Under the pieces are notes generated by a model. That model was not told the DNA's origin. It was given only the letters and a program-made list of their open reading frames with translations, and ran no database searches. From Sphingosinicella sp. LHD-64 (lineage in GTDB: Bacteria > Pseudomonadota > Alphaproteobacteria > Sphingomonadales > Sphingomonadaceae), in contig NZ_JAVIFV010000001.1 of NCBI RefSeq assembly GCF_031157375.1, positions 62,001 to 126,000 of the forward strand: DNA of 64,000 nt. The letters are read 5' to 3'. The translations under genes were made by a program, and so were the position numbers. Below are positions 15,972-25,969 of this stretch, piece by piece (positions within the stretch are counted from its first letter, which is position 1; the number at the start of each line of letters is the position of its first letter).

Positions 15972-17255
15972 TCAGAACAGGGTCGTTACGGCGCCCGTGA
16001 CGTCATAGCCGTCGGTCACGGTGAGCAGCGCGGTCCACCGATCGAACGTCGCGCAGGGGTGCGAGATGCCGAAGCCGACGAGGTCGCCGATCGCGAGCAC
16101 GTCCGGCGGAGCATCGATGGCCAGATGCTGGTCCCACATCACAGTCACCATCATGCCGTCAGCAGGCTGCGCGGGATCGGTCGCGCCGGACGAATGATAC
16201 CAGAGCGGGATGGGCGGCTCGATGTCGAACGATGCGTCGCGCTTGCCGACACCGACAATCGCGCGTCCCGGTTCGGGCAGCGACAGGACCACGCCCCAGA
16301 CCTCCAGCGCGTGCCGAAGATCAGGAAGCCCCGGATAGGGCTTGCCACCAGGCCGCGTGGTCCGTTCATAAAAGCCGCTGTCGTGGGTGACGTAGCAGCC
16401 GGGCCGGATCACCCGCTGCACCGGTCGACCGCCGATCTCCTCCGGCAGCCTCGTCGCGCACAGGTCCAGAAAGGCGGAGCCCCCGGCGGAGAGCAGCAAC
16501 GGCCCGTCGGCGAACAAGCCCTCTGCCGCAATGGCGTCGACCGCGGCGACGGCCAGATCGATCATCCCGCCCGCGAGATCGCGGGCATCGGGAACCGCCT
16601 GACGCACCCCCTCGAACGTCTCCACGCCCCTGAGCGCCAGAGTGGGCAGGGCGGCGACCTGTCGCGCCAGCGCCAGCGCCGCCTCGACCGATCGCACCCC
16701 GGTCCGCGCGCCGGTGAGGCCGGTTTCCACCAGCAGGTTGATCCGCCGACCCTTGCCCGCACGCGCCATGCCCGCACGCGCCATGCCGTCAGCGAGCAAT
16801 GACGCCGCCTCGGGTGAATCGACCAGGCAGTAGAAATCGAACTCCGGATCGGCCGCGATCTCTTGCGTGATGAGATCGATGTCGGTCCTTCCGGCCAGGA
16901 TATTGGTCAGGAACACCCGGCTGACGCCAAGCCGCCGGTAGATGCGCACATGATGCGCCGTCGCCGCCGTGATCCCCCAGGCGCCCGCCTCGAGCTGCAT
17001 CCGGAAGATCTCCGGGCTCATCGTCGTCTTGCCGTGCGGGCAGAGGTGCGCGCCGCTGCGCTGCGCGAAGGCCTGCATCTCGGCGATATTGTGCCGCAGC
17101 GCCGCCTCGCGGATTACCGCTGCCGGCAACATCAGGTCGCCGGCGAACAGGTTAAGTCCGAGGGTGCCAAGGTCCTCAGCCGCAGCGCCCTCCGCACGCG
17201 GCGGCAGGCCTTTGGTGCGCCAGTCGAGGCGCGGCCGAAGGACCGGGTCGCTCAG
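15972..17255 (-). CDS. D-amino acid deaminase/D-threonine aldolase-fold protein, probable CTG start
   Basis: A fold-type III PLP enzyme of the alanine racemase-N / D-serine dehydratase-like family. PLP lysine lies in CPHGKTTMSP, and the C-terminal metal-site motif GISHPCATF is present. From the first ATG (17132) the protein would be 386 residues and lack the family N-terminus. The frame upstream stays open for 41 more codons and reads LDWRTKGLPPR...LNLFAGDLMLP, which fits the family. No ATG, GTG or TTG occurs there; the only plausible start is CTG at 17253-17255, which overlaps the hppD stop as CTGA. I therefore propose translational coupling to hppD and a 427-residue product. Confidence 0.75.
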   Translation of the reverse strand: MSDPVLRPRLDWRTKGLPPRAEGAAAEDLGTLGLNLFAGDLMLPAAVIREAALRHNIAEMQAFAQRSGAHLCPHGKTTMSPEIFRMQLEAGAWGITAATAHHVRIYRRLGVSRVFLTNILAGRTDIDLITQEIAADPEFDFYCLVDSPEAASLLADGMARAGMARAGKGRRINLLVETGLTGARTGVRSVEAALALARQVAALPTLALRGVETFEGVRQAVPDARDLAGGMIDLAVAAVDAIAAEGLFADGPLLLSAGGSAFLDLCATRLPEEIGGRPVQRVIRPGCYVTHDSGFYERTTRPGGKPYPGLPDLRHALEVWGVVLSLPEPGRAIVGVGKRDASFDIEPPIPLWYHSSGATDPAQPADGMMVTVMWDQHLAIDAPPDVLAIGDLVGFGISHPCATFDRWTALLTVTDGYDVTGAVTTLF

Positions 17256-18322
17256 GCGTCGGCCTTGGCGGGGATGACGCCGCGGCGGATCTGGTCGAGC
17301 TCGATCGATTCGAAGAGCGCCTTGAAATTGCCCTCGCCGAAGCCCTCGTTGCCCTTGCGCTGGATGATCTCGAAGAAGATCGGGCCGATCATGTTCTCGG
17401 TGAAGATCTGGAGCAGCAGCCCCTCGCCGGTCTCGGGCGAGCCGTCGATCAGGATGCGGCGCTTGCGCATCTCCTCGACCGAATGGCCGTGGCCGGGCAG
17501 CCGCTCGTCGATCATGTCGTAATAGGTGTCGGGACTATCCTGGAAGCGGACCCCGTTGGCGCGCAGCGCGTCAACGGTGGCGAAGATGTCGTCGGTGGCG
17601 AGCGCGATGTGCTGGATGCCCTCGCCCTTGTACTCCTTGAGGAACTCCTCGATCTGGCTGTGCTCGTCCTGGCTTTCGTTCAAGGGGATGCGGATCTTGT
17701 CGTCCGGCGCGGTCATCGCGCGGGAGAGCAGGGCGGTCTGCTTCCCCTCGATGTCGAAATAGCGGATCTGGCGAAAGTTAAAGATCCGCTCGTAGAACCC
17801 CGCCCAATGGTCCATCCGGCCGCGGTTCACGTTGTGGGTGAGGTGGTCGAGGGTGTGCAGGCCGACGCTGTTCTTGTCCGGAGACGCGCCGGGGACCGGC
17901 TCGAAATCCGTGTCGTAGATCTGCTCGGCGCCGTAGCGGTCGACGAGGTAGAGATAGGAGCCGCCGATCCCTTCGATCGCGGGGATGTCGAGCTCGCCGG
18001 GGCCACGCGGCATCTCGGCCGGAACGGCGCCGCGCTCGACCGCCATCTGGAAGGCTTGCCGCGCGTCCTTCACCCGGAACGCCATGCCGTTCGCGGACGG
18101 GCCGTGGGCGTGGCGGAAGTCGGCGGGCTGGCCGGCCGGCTCCATGTTGAGGATGAAGTTGATGTCGCCCTGGCCATAGTGGCGGACGTTCTTCGACTTG
18201 TGGACGCCGAGATGGGTGAAACCCAGCTTCACGAAGAGATCCGCGAGCGCCTCCGGGTCGGGGCTGGTGAACTCGACGAACTCGAAACCGTCGAGGCCAA
18301 GCGGGTTTTCGTGAGCGGTCAT
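17252..18322 (-). CDS. hppD: 4-hydroxyphenylpyruvate dioxygenase
   Basis: A 356-residue Fe(II) enzyme converting 4-hydroxyphenylpyruvate to homogentisate in tyrosine catabolism. Two vicinal-oxygen-chelate domains are present; the iron ligands are H160 (LHTLDHLTH), H238 (IQHIALATDD) and E309 (LLLQIFTEN). The ATG at 18322 is preceded by GATGAGG, so an upstream in-frame extension is not needed. Its TGA stop overlaps the probable CTG start of the downstream D-amino acid enzyme. It is divergent from trxB across a short intergenic region with a tandem 12-bp repeat. Confidence 0.95.
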   Translation of the reverse strand: MTAHENPLGLDGFEFVEFTSPDPEALADLFVKLGFTHLGVHKSKNVRHYGQGDINFILNMEPAGQPADFRHAHGPSANGMAFRVKDARQAFQMAVERGAVPAEMPRGPGELDIPAIEGIGGSYLYLVDRYGAEQIYDTDFEPVPGASPDKNSVGLHTLDHLTHNVNRGRMDHWAGFYERIFNFRQIRYFDIEGKQTALLSRAMTAPDDKIRIPLNESQDEHSQIEEFLKEYKGEGIQHIALATDDIFATVDALRANGVRFQDSPDTYYDMIDERLPGHGHSVEEMRKRRILIDGSPETGEGLLLQIFTENMIGPIFFEIIQRKGNEGFGEGNFKALFESIELDQIRRGVIPAKADA

Positions 18323-18395
18323 GGCGTGCCTCATCACAGGAATACAGGGGTTGCGGGCGGCTTCTACACCCCGGCGCGGCGCCCCGCAAATGCCA

Positions 18396-18419
18396 GTTGC
18401 GAACATGGTTGCGAACATG
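18396..18419. repeat. Perfect tandem 12-bp repeat in hppD-trxB intergenic region
   Basis: GTTGCGAACATG occurs twice head to tail (18396-18407 and 18408-18419), midway between the divergent hppD and trxB starts. It could be a regulator-binding site or a simple duplication. Confidence 0.8.
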
Positions 18420-18476
18420 GGAGCGGCCGCTTACCTCCCTCATGACACGTCTGCTTCACACCTCGGAAAGACCTCC

Positions 18477-19460
18477 ATGGCCGCGACTCACTCGACCCGC
18501 ATGCTCATCCTCGGCTCCGGCCCCGCCGGCCTCACCGCCGCCATCTACGGCGCGCGCGCGGGCCTCGCGCCGATCGTCGTCCAGGGGATCCAGCCGGGCG
18601 GGCAGCTCACCATCACCACCGACGTCGAGAACTATCCGGGCTTCGCCGACGTCATCCAGGGTCCGTGGCTGATGGAGCAGATGCAGAAGCAGGCCGAGCA
18701 TGTCGGCACCCGCATGGAGTGGGACCATATCGTCGCGGTCGACCTCTCGCAGCGCCCGTTCCGCATGATCGGCGACAGCGGCAACATCTATGTCGGCGAC
18801 ACCCTGGTCATCGCCACCGGCGCGCAGGCGAAATGGCTGAACCTTCCGTCCGAGGAGCGCCTCAAGGGCAAGGGCGTGTCGGCCTGCGCGACCTGCGACG
18901 GCTTCTTCTATCGCGGCAAGAAGGTGATCGTGATCGGCGGCGGCAACACCGCGGTCGAGGAAGCGCTCTACATGACCAACCACAGCCATGACGTCACGCT
19001 GATCCACCGCCGTGATTCGCTGCGCGCCGAGAAGATCCTGCAGCAGCGCCTGTTCGCTCATCCCAATATCAAGGTGCTGTGGAATCGCGAGATCGCCGAG
19101 TTCATCGGGGAGGGAACACCCGAAGGGCTGGTCGCCGCCGACCTCAGGGACACGACGACCGGCGCGATCGAGCGGATCGAGCTGGACGGCGCCTTCGTCG
19201 CGATCGGCCACGTCCCGGCGACCGAGCTGTTCAAGGGCAAGCTCGAGGTCGATGCCGACGGCTATATCCCGGTGACGCCGGGCACGAGCCGGACCTCGAT
19301 CCCCGGCGTGTTCGCCTGCGGCGACGTGATGGACAAGGTGTACCGCCAGGCGGTCACCGCTGCCGGCACCGGCTGCATGGCGGCGCTGGATGCCGAGAAG
19401 TTCCTGGCCGAGGCCGATTACGAGGCGGCGCCCGCCGCGCACGAGGTCGAGGCGGCCTGA
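18477..19460 (+). CDS. trxB: Thioredoxin reductase
   Basis: A 327-residue cytoplasmic flavoenzyme that transfers electrons from NADPH to thioredoxin. FAD-binding GSGPAGLTAA lies at residues 13-22, the redox disulfide CATC at 137-140, the NADPH motif GGGNTAVEEAL near 154, and the C-terminal FAD motif GVFACGDVMD near 280. The ATG at 18477 follows GGAAAGACCTCC. A palindromic repeat occupies the space after its stop. It is divergently arranged with hppD. Confidence 0.95.
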   Translation: MAATHSTRMLILGSGPAGLTAAIYGARAGLAPIVVQGIQPGGQLTITTDVENYPGFADVIQGPWLMEQMQKQAEHVGTRMEWDHIVAVDLSQRPFRMIGDSGNIYVGDTLVIATGAQAKWLNLPSEERLKGKGVSACATCDGFFYRGKKVIVIGGGNTAVEEALYMTNHSHDVTLIHRRDSLRAEKILQQRLFAHPNIKVLWNREIAEFIGEGTPEGLVAADLRDTTTGAIERIELDGAFVAIGHVPATELFKGKLEVDADGYIPVTPGTSRTSIPGVFACGDVMDKVYRQAVTAAGTGCMAALDAEKFLAEADYEAAPAAHEVEAA

Positions 19461-19486
19461 TTTTCAAAGCGGCGCTCGTTCCTCAT

Positions 19487-19571
19487 CGTCATGCTGAACT
19501 TGTTTCAGCATCCAATTTCCCGTCGCCCGGGCAGGTGGCCAGTTGGATCCTGAAACGAGTTCAGGGTGACG
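19487..19571. repeat. Palindromic intergenic repeat overlapping a gene end
   Basis: An 85-bp inverted repeat: left arm CGTCATGCTGAACTTGTTTC, right arm (reverse complement) CGTCACCCTGAACTCGTTTC, with further pairing into GGATCC/GCATCC. The stop codon of the exosortase-associated hydrolase gene (19561-19563) lies inside the right arm. Confidence 0.85.
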
Positions 19572-20364
19572 GCTTCGCCGACAAGGATGCCAGCGCGTCT
19601 TCGACGGCCGCCAGCAGCGCGGCCTCGTCGCCGGGCCGCGCGAAGGTGTGTGAGTCCGTATCCAGTGTCTGAATATCCGGTTTCAAATCACTGAAACATT
19701 TGCTCTTCATCTCGACCTCCGCCGCGATGGCGGTGGCGTCGTCCTTGGCGAGAATGAGCTGGACCGGCAGGCGATGCCGCCGCAGCGCCGCGGCGATGTC
19801 TTGCGCGAGGCTCGGGTCGCTGCCGCGCAGGATGCGGATCAGGCCGCGCCAGAGCTTGCCGAAGTCGACGGCGCCGGTGAGCAACTTCTTCCAACCTGAC
19901 CAGCTGGTCAGCTGCTGCCGATAATGCGCGCGCACCGCGGCCGCGGGCGGCGCGCCGGCTTCGGCCTCGACCAGCCAGGGGTTGACGAGAATCAGGCCGT
20001 CCAGGCCAGCCGTGTCGCCGAACAGGGCGATGGCGCTGGCACCATCGCACAGGCCGAATCCGTAGAGGCGGGTAAGGGCAGAGGCTTCGGCCCGGAACGC
20101 TGCCGCTGCAGCGGTCAGATCGGGGGCACTGCCGCGGAAACCGGGATCGTCGCCGCTGCTGTCGCCGACTCCGCGTCGGTCGAAGCGGAAGCAGGGGATA
20201 TTATTTTTTGACAGTCCCTTGGCGAGCCTTTCATACATCCGGTGCGAGCCGATCCGGGTCTGGCTGCCGCCGGTCACGAGCAGTAAGCCGGTCGTGCCCG
20301 CCGCGTCATCGAGCGTCGCGCCGAGCATGGCGCCTTCGCAGCTGAAGCTCAGGAGCCGGCGCAT
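19561..20364 (-). CDS. Exosortase A system-associated hydrolase 1
   Basis: A 267-residue alpha/beta-hydrolase-like protein of the XrtA exopolysaccharide locus. It has a VTGGSQTRIGSHRM N-terminal region, FDRRGVGDS, and a GFGLCDGASAI nucleophile-elbow-like stretch where the usual Gly-x-Ser-x-Gly is replaced by LCDGAS, so Cys or Asp may take the nucleophile place. The substrate is unknown. It overlaps the 3' end of hydrolase 2 by 16 bp and its own last codons and stop fall in a palindromic repeat. Family relatives accompany acyl carrier protein and acyl-CoA ligase, suggesting action on an acyl or thioester intermediate. Confidence 0.8.
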   Translation of the reverse strand: MRRLLSFSCEGAMLGATLDDAAGTTGLLLVTGGSQTRIGSHRMYERLAKGLSKNNIPCFRFDRRGVGDSSGDDPGFRGSAPDLTAAAAAFRAEASALTRLYGFGLCDGASAIALFGDTAGLDGLILVNPWLVEAEAGAPPAAAVRAHYRQQLTSWSGWKKLLTGAVDFGKLWRGLIRILRGSDPSLAQDIAAALRRHRLPVQLILAKDDATAIAAEVEMKSKCFSDLKPDIQTLDTDSHTFARPGDEAALLAAVEDALASLSAKPSP

Positions 20365-21023
20365 GTCGCGTGCCACGCGGCGATATCCTCTGCAATCGCC
20401 TCGGCCAGCTCGGCCGAATTGCCGGGCTCCGAGCGGCGCCACAAGGCCGGGCCGGTGATCTTCGCATCGGCCGCCCCGGCGTCGGTCACGAGCCTGACGG
20501 TCCTGAGCGGTTCCTGATCGAAAGGTCTGGCGTCGGCCAGCCGCCCGCGCACGTCGGCCGAGGCGTCGTAGCCGGCCCACTCGACCCCAGCGATGCCGGC
20601 GCGGACCATGTCGCGGACCAGTGAGGCGCCGTCGACCGGGGCCAGCCGCCAGCGTCCGATCGCCGCCGCCATGTCGTCGATCAGGGCGCCGCCGCGCAGA
20701 GCGGCGAGCAGCGGGATCTGACCACTGCGCTCTCTCACGTGCGCGGCCGCGGCGGTGACGTCATGGCGCCAGTCGCTCCATGTCGTATCTTCGAGCGCCG
20801 CCTCGCTCTCGCCGGTGCCCCGCAGGTCGGGCAGCCAGCAGCCGAAGCCGCGCCCTGTCAGCACGCGCATCGTCGCCGCGATCAGCGCGCGGGTGCGGTT
20901 CATCTCCTCGAAGAGCGGCGGGACGAACAGGATCGGGGGCGCCTCGGCCGCGCCGATCCGCATGATCCATTCGGGGCCGGCCTCGCTCTGATATTGCTCG
21001 TAGGCGAGGCCGTCAGGGTTCAC
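20349..21023 (-). CDS. Exosortase A system-associated hydrolase 2
   Basis: A 224-residue alpha/beta-hydrolase-like protein. It starts with a strand-rich PPILFVPPLFEEMNRTR and a LPDLRGTGES motif typical of the fold; the nucleophile elbow reads ALRGGAL without a clear serine, so it may be catalytically unusual. Its ATG overlaps the acyl carrier protein stop as ATGA, indicating coupled translation. The family is found almost only next to exosortase A, but its reaction is not known. Confidence 0.8.
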   Translation of the reverse strand: MNPDGLAYEQYQSEAGPEWIMRIGAAEAPPILFVPPLFEEMNRTRALIAATMRVLTGRGFGCWLPDLRGTGESEAALEDTTWSDWRHDVTAAAAHVRERSGQIPLLAALRGGALIDDMAAAIGRWRLAPVDGASLVRDMVRAGIAGVEWAGYDASADVRGRLADARPFDQEPLRTVRLVTDAGAADAKITGPALWRRSEPGNSAELAEAIAEDIAAWHATCAGS

Positions 21024-21304
21024 TGCAGCGCCTTGTTGCGCGCGAAGGTGAGGAGCGATCCGAACGTCTCGAGCATGTCGGCGTCGACCTCGTCATCCTC
21101 GATGACGATGCCGAGGCGCTCCTCGAGCTCGGTCAGCAGGCCTGCAACCGCCATGGAGTCGAACTCCGGCAGCGCGCCGAAGAGGGGCGAGCTTTCGTCA
21201 AACGCGGTGACCCGCGCCTCCGGCAGGCCGAGCACGTCGACCAGCACCGCCTTCAGCGTGATCTCGACCTCTTTCCCGTCGCTTGGCGCAACCGTCATGC
21301 GCAC
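21020..21304 (-). CDS. Acyl carrier protein of XrtA locus
   Basis: A 94-residue acyl/peptidyl carrier protein. The phosphopantetheine attachment serine is S50 in PEFDSMAV, followed by the helical region LLTELEERLGI. It would carry a thioester intermediate in the cytoplasm. It is coupled to the hydrolase 2 gene by an ATGA overlap. A second in-frame ATG six bases downstream (21298) is equally possible as the start. Together with the divergent acyl-CoA ligase and PLP decarboxylase it suggests activation and loading of an acyl or amino acid-derived group for polysaccharide decoration. Confidence 0.88.
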   Translation of the reverse strand: MRMTVAPSDGKEVEITLKAVLVDVLGLPEARVTAFDESSPLFGALPEFDSMAVAGLLTELEERLGIVIEDDEVDADMLETFGSLLTFARNKALQ

Positions 21305-21331
21305 CCCTTTCGCCGTTTGCGGAGCCAGCGC

Positions 21332-22336
21332 CTAACGGCTTCGCAGGTGGCGGGCAAGATTGGAGGCTTTGGTGCGCAGGGCGGCCGCCAGCCCCTTCAG
21401 GCGACGCGGATTGTGGGCGGTGAGCTGCCAGAGCATCCGCCGCTCGCCCATCCAGTCCGCCTTGTAGGGCTCGTCGCCGGTGCCGTAGTCGATGACCCGG
21501 ACCCGGTCGTGATCGAGCACGCGGCGGAACATCGCCTCGCCGAGGATGGTGCCGGGGGAGAGCGGCCTGGCGCTTTCGGCATAAGCGAGCTTGTGGATGG
21601 TCGCCTCGCCATTCTCGACCAGCCAGAGCTGCGCCGCGACCGGAATGCCGTCCTGCTTCGCGATGCCGAGGCGGAGGGTCCCGGCAGCGCCTTCCTGATC
21701 GGCGAGCGCGCGCAGGAAGGGGAAGGAGCCTTCCTCGGGTTTCCAGCTTGCCCGATAGACGGCCTCATAATCGTCCCATGCTGCCGGGCTGAACCGGTCG
21801 TGGACCTCGACTTCGAGCCCGGCGCTTTTCGCCTTGCGCTTGAACGTGCTGCGCAACTGGCCGGGTCGGCTCGCCCAATAGGTCTCGAAATCCATGCCTG
21901 CGGTGTCGATCCGCCAGTTCGCCTTGTCGGGCTCGACCTCGACGATCCAGCCGGCATCGCGAAAGCCCGCCGCCAGAGGCCCGGGATCCTCGATCGGCGC
22001 AAGCGTGACGGTCGCGATCCCGCCGTCGCGCAAGGCGGCGGCGATCGACGTCATGACGTCACGTTCCCGATTCCCCACCGCGTCGAAGCGCAGGGAATAC
22101 CAGGCGGCGAGCCCGCGTGCGTCGCTCCCGTCGACCGCGAGGAAGAGCCAGGCCCGGCGTCCGCCCGTTTCCGCCCGGATGACGACGGGTTTGCCGGCGG
22201 ACGGGCAATGCGCGGCGATCAGGCGGAACCAGTCGAGCCGGCCGTAGAGGCTGGGCACGTGGGCGCGATCGAGCGCGCCGGCGGCGTCGCGCGCGACGAC
22301 GTCCAGGCTTTCAAAAAGCTCTATGTTAACCGCCAC
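21332..22336 (-). CDS. GNAT/FemAB-like acyltransferase (BioF2-type)
   Basis: A 334-residue protein with the acetyltransferase_6 (BioF2/CelD-like) fold: KANWRIDTAGMDFETYWASR, a core Arg/Lys-rich LRSTFKRKAKSAG, and the C-terminal VIDYGTGDEPYKADWM motif. Relatives transfer acyl or aminoacyl groups. It is first in the leftward XrtA arm, 50 bp from the divergent acyl-CoA ligase. The start is a GTG (22334-22336) with only a weak ribosome site. It may accept the group carried on the neighbouring acyl carrier protein; this is inference. Confidence 0.8.
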   Translation of the reverse strand: MAVNIELFESLDVVARDAAGALDRAHVPSLYGRLDWFRLIAAHCPSAGKPVVIRAETGGRRAWLFLAVDGSDARGLAAWYSLRFDAVGNRERDVMTSIAAALRDGGIATVTLAPIEDPGPLAAGFRDAGWIVEVEPDKANWRIDTAGMDFETYWASRPGQLRSTFKRKAKSAGLEVEVHDRFSPAAWDDYEAVYRASWKPEEGSFPFLRALADQEGAAGTLRLGIAKQDGIPVAAQLWLVENGEATIHKLAYAESARPLSPGTILGEAMFRRVLDHDRVRVIDYGTGDEPYKADWMGERRMLWQLTAHNPRRLKGLAAALRTKASNLARHLRSR

Positions 22337-22386
22337 CGCTTTATGCCCCTTCGCCGCCGCCCTATCATGCCCTCTTTTAAGCAGGA

Positions 22387-23888
<1,502 letters not shown>

Positions 23889-23892
<4 letters not shown>

Positions 23893-25124
23893 CCAAGCCG
23901 ATGGGCCCGATCCCGGCTGGCTTCACCGCCGACGCCGACGGCATGCTGCTGATCGGCGGGCGCCGCGCCGATGCGCTGGTCGCCGAGGCCGGGGATACGC
24001 CGCTGTTCGTCTACGATCTCGGCCTGGTCGAGGCGAAGATCGCCCGCTTTCGCGCCGCCTTCGAAGGCGTCCACCTTCATTTCGCCATGAAAGCAAATCC
24101 TTATCTTCCGTTGCTCAAGCACGTCGGAAGCAAGGTTGACGGCGTGGATCTGGCTTCGGGGGGCGAACTGGCGATCGCGATGGCGGCCGGTGTCGATCCG
24201 GCGGTCACCAGCTTTGCCGGCCCCGGCAAGCGCGATGCCGATCTCGAGGCGGCCATGCGTGCCGGCGTGACGCTGAATGCCGAATCCGAAGGCGAGGTCG
24301 AACGCGCACTGGCGATCGGTACACGGCTCGGCATCCGCCCGCGCCTCGCGGTGCGGGTGAACCCGGATTTCGAGATCAAGGGCTCGGGCATGCGCATGGG
24401 CGGCGGCGCCAAGCCGTTCGGTGTCGATGCCGCCCGCGTGCCGGCGCTGGTCAAGCGGATCGTGAAGGCGGGCGCGGAGTGGCGCGGGTTCCACATTTTC
24501 GCGGGTTCGCAGGCGCTCGATGCCGGCGCGCTGATCGAGGCGCAGACCGCGACGGTTGCGCTGGCCGCCGAGCTGGCCGAGGCCGCCGGCGCCGAGCCGC
24601 CGCTGGTCAATCTGGGCGGTGGGTTCGGCATCCCCTATTTCCACGGCGAGCAGGCGCTCGACGTCGAGACGATCGCAGCTGCGCTTGCGGAAACCCTTGG
24701 AAAGCGCCCGCAAGTGCTTGCGAACACGGAATTCGCGATCGAGCTTGGCCGCTGGCTGGTCGGCGAGTGCGGGGTCTATCTGACCCGGATCGTTGACCGC
24801 AAGGAGAGCCACGGCAAGACCTTCCTCGTCACCGATGGCGGCATGCAGCACCAGCTCGCCGCCTCGGGCAATTTCGGCCAGGTCGTGCGCCGCAACTATC
24901 CCGTCGCCATCGCCAACCGCTTCGGCGCCGGGCCCGAAAGCGACGCAACGGTGGTCGGCTGCCTCTGCACGCCACTCGATCGGCTGGCCGACGATGTCGC
25001 GCTGCCCGACGCCCGGCCGGGCGATCTCGTCGCCGTCTTTCTCGCCGGCGCCTACGGCCTGTCGGCGAGCCCGCAGGCCTTCCTCGCCCAGCAGCCGGCG
25101 CGGGAGATGGTCGTCGGCGCTTAA
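23889..25124 (+). CDS. PLP-dependent decarboxylase, exosortase A-associated
   Basis: A 411-residue fold-type III decarboxylase related to diaminopimelate/ornithine decarboxylases. The PLP lysine is K68 in HFAMKANPY; GGGFGIPYF and a C-terminal VGCLCTPLD with the substrate-site Cys are visible. It would decarboxylate a diamino or amino acid, giving an amine building block or acting on an acyl carrier-bound substrate. Coupled to the ligase gene by ATGA. The substrate cannot be deduced. Confidence 0.92.
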
Positions 25125-25156
25125 CGCCTTCCGGCCCTCACGTCCCATTCCGGGAC

Positions 25157-25179
25157 GCGCCCGAAAAGGCGCTTGTTCC
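25157..25179 (+). terminator. Possible terminator after decarboxylase gene
   Basis: GCGCC (25157-25161) and GGCGC (25168-25172) form a short stem with a CGAAAA loop, followed by TTGTTCCT. A second small stem CGTCCC/GGGACG precedes it. The U-run is broken, so termination may be weak. Confidence 0.35.
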
Positions 25180-25287
25180 TAACCCGAATTTTACCTCTTG
25201 CGGCCATAGCGGGCGGCGAAATCCCGCGCGTCGGCCATCCCGTTTCGGGACCGGACGGAGCGGCGAGGCAGCCTTTGAAGAGGATCG

Positions 25288-25929
25288 ATGATGCGCGTTC
25301 CCGCCAAGTCCGGTTTGACCCTCATCCTGGCCGCAGCGCTCGGCGCCTGTGCGACCGGCGGCGGTACGGGCGAAAGCCTGCCGCCCGCCAGCTTCGTCGG
25401 TACCAGCGACCAGGTCGGCGAGAATTACCAGATCGGCGCGCTCGACCAGCTCACCGTCTTCGTCTGGCGCAACCCGGAGCTCGGCGCGCGCGTCCAGGTC
25501 CGTCCAGACGGGCGGATCACGACGCCGCTGATCACCGACATGGTCGCCGTCGGCAAGACCCCCGCCCAGCTCGCCGAGGACATCCGCGCGATCCTCGCCC
25601 AGTACATCCAGGACCCGCTCGTCTCGGTGATGGTCGATCAGCCGCAGGGCACCTTCGCCCAGCAGATCCGCATCGTCGGCGCCACCGAGCGGCCGGCGGC
25701 GATCCCCTACCGCGCCAACATGACCCTGCTCGACGCGATGATCGCGGTCGGCGGCCTCAGCGAATATGCTGCGGGCGACCGCGCCCGTCTGGTCCGGACC
25801 GATCGCGGCTCGGGCGCCCAGCGCGAATATGACCTCAAGATCGCCAGTCTGCTCCGCCGCGGCGACGTCAGCGCCAATGTCCGGCTCGAGCCCGGCGACG
25901 TGATCATCATTCCCGAAAGCATGTTCTGA
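25288..25929 (+). CDS. Wza-like polysaccharide export lipoprotein of XrtA system
   Basis: A 213-residue outer-membrane polysaccharide export lipoprotein. The signal peptide ends in a lipobox LGAC with Cys21 (or 20 from the second Met). A poly_export domain (about 45-130: YQIGALDQLTVFVWRNPEL, VRPDGRITTPL) and an SLBB domain (about 140-205, ending PGDVIIIPES) follow. It begins the export and assembly part of the locus after a 163-bp gap that likely holds a promoter. Confidence 0.93.
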   Translation: MMRVPAKSGLTLILAAALGACATGGGTGESLPPASFVGTSDQVGENYQIGALDQLTVFVWRNPELGARVQVRPDGRITTPLITDMVAVGKTPAQLAEDIRAILAQYIQDPLVSVMVDQPQGTFAQQIRIVGATERPAAIPYRANMTLLDAMIAVGGLSEYAAGDRARLVRTDRGSGAQREYDLKIASLLRRGDVSANVRLEPGDVIIIPESMF

Positions 25930-25969
25930 TCCGCCACGTGCGCCAGCCCTGAAGGACGATACACCGCCG

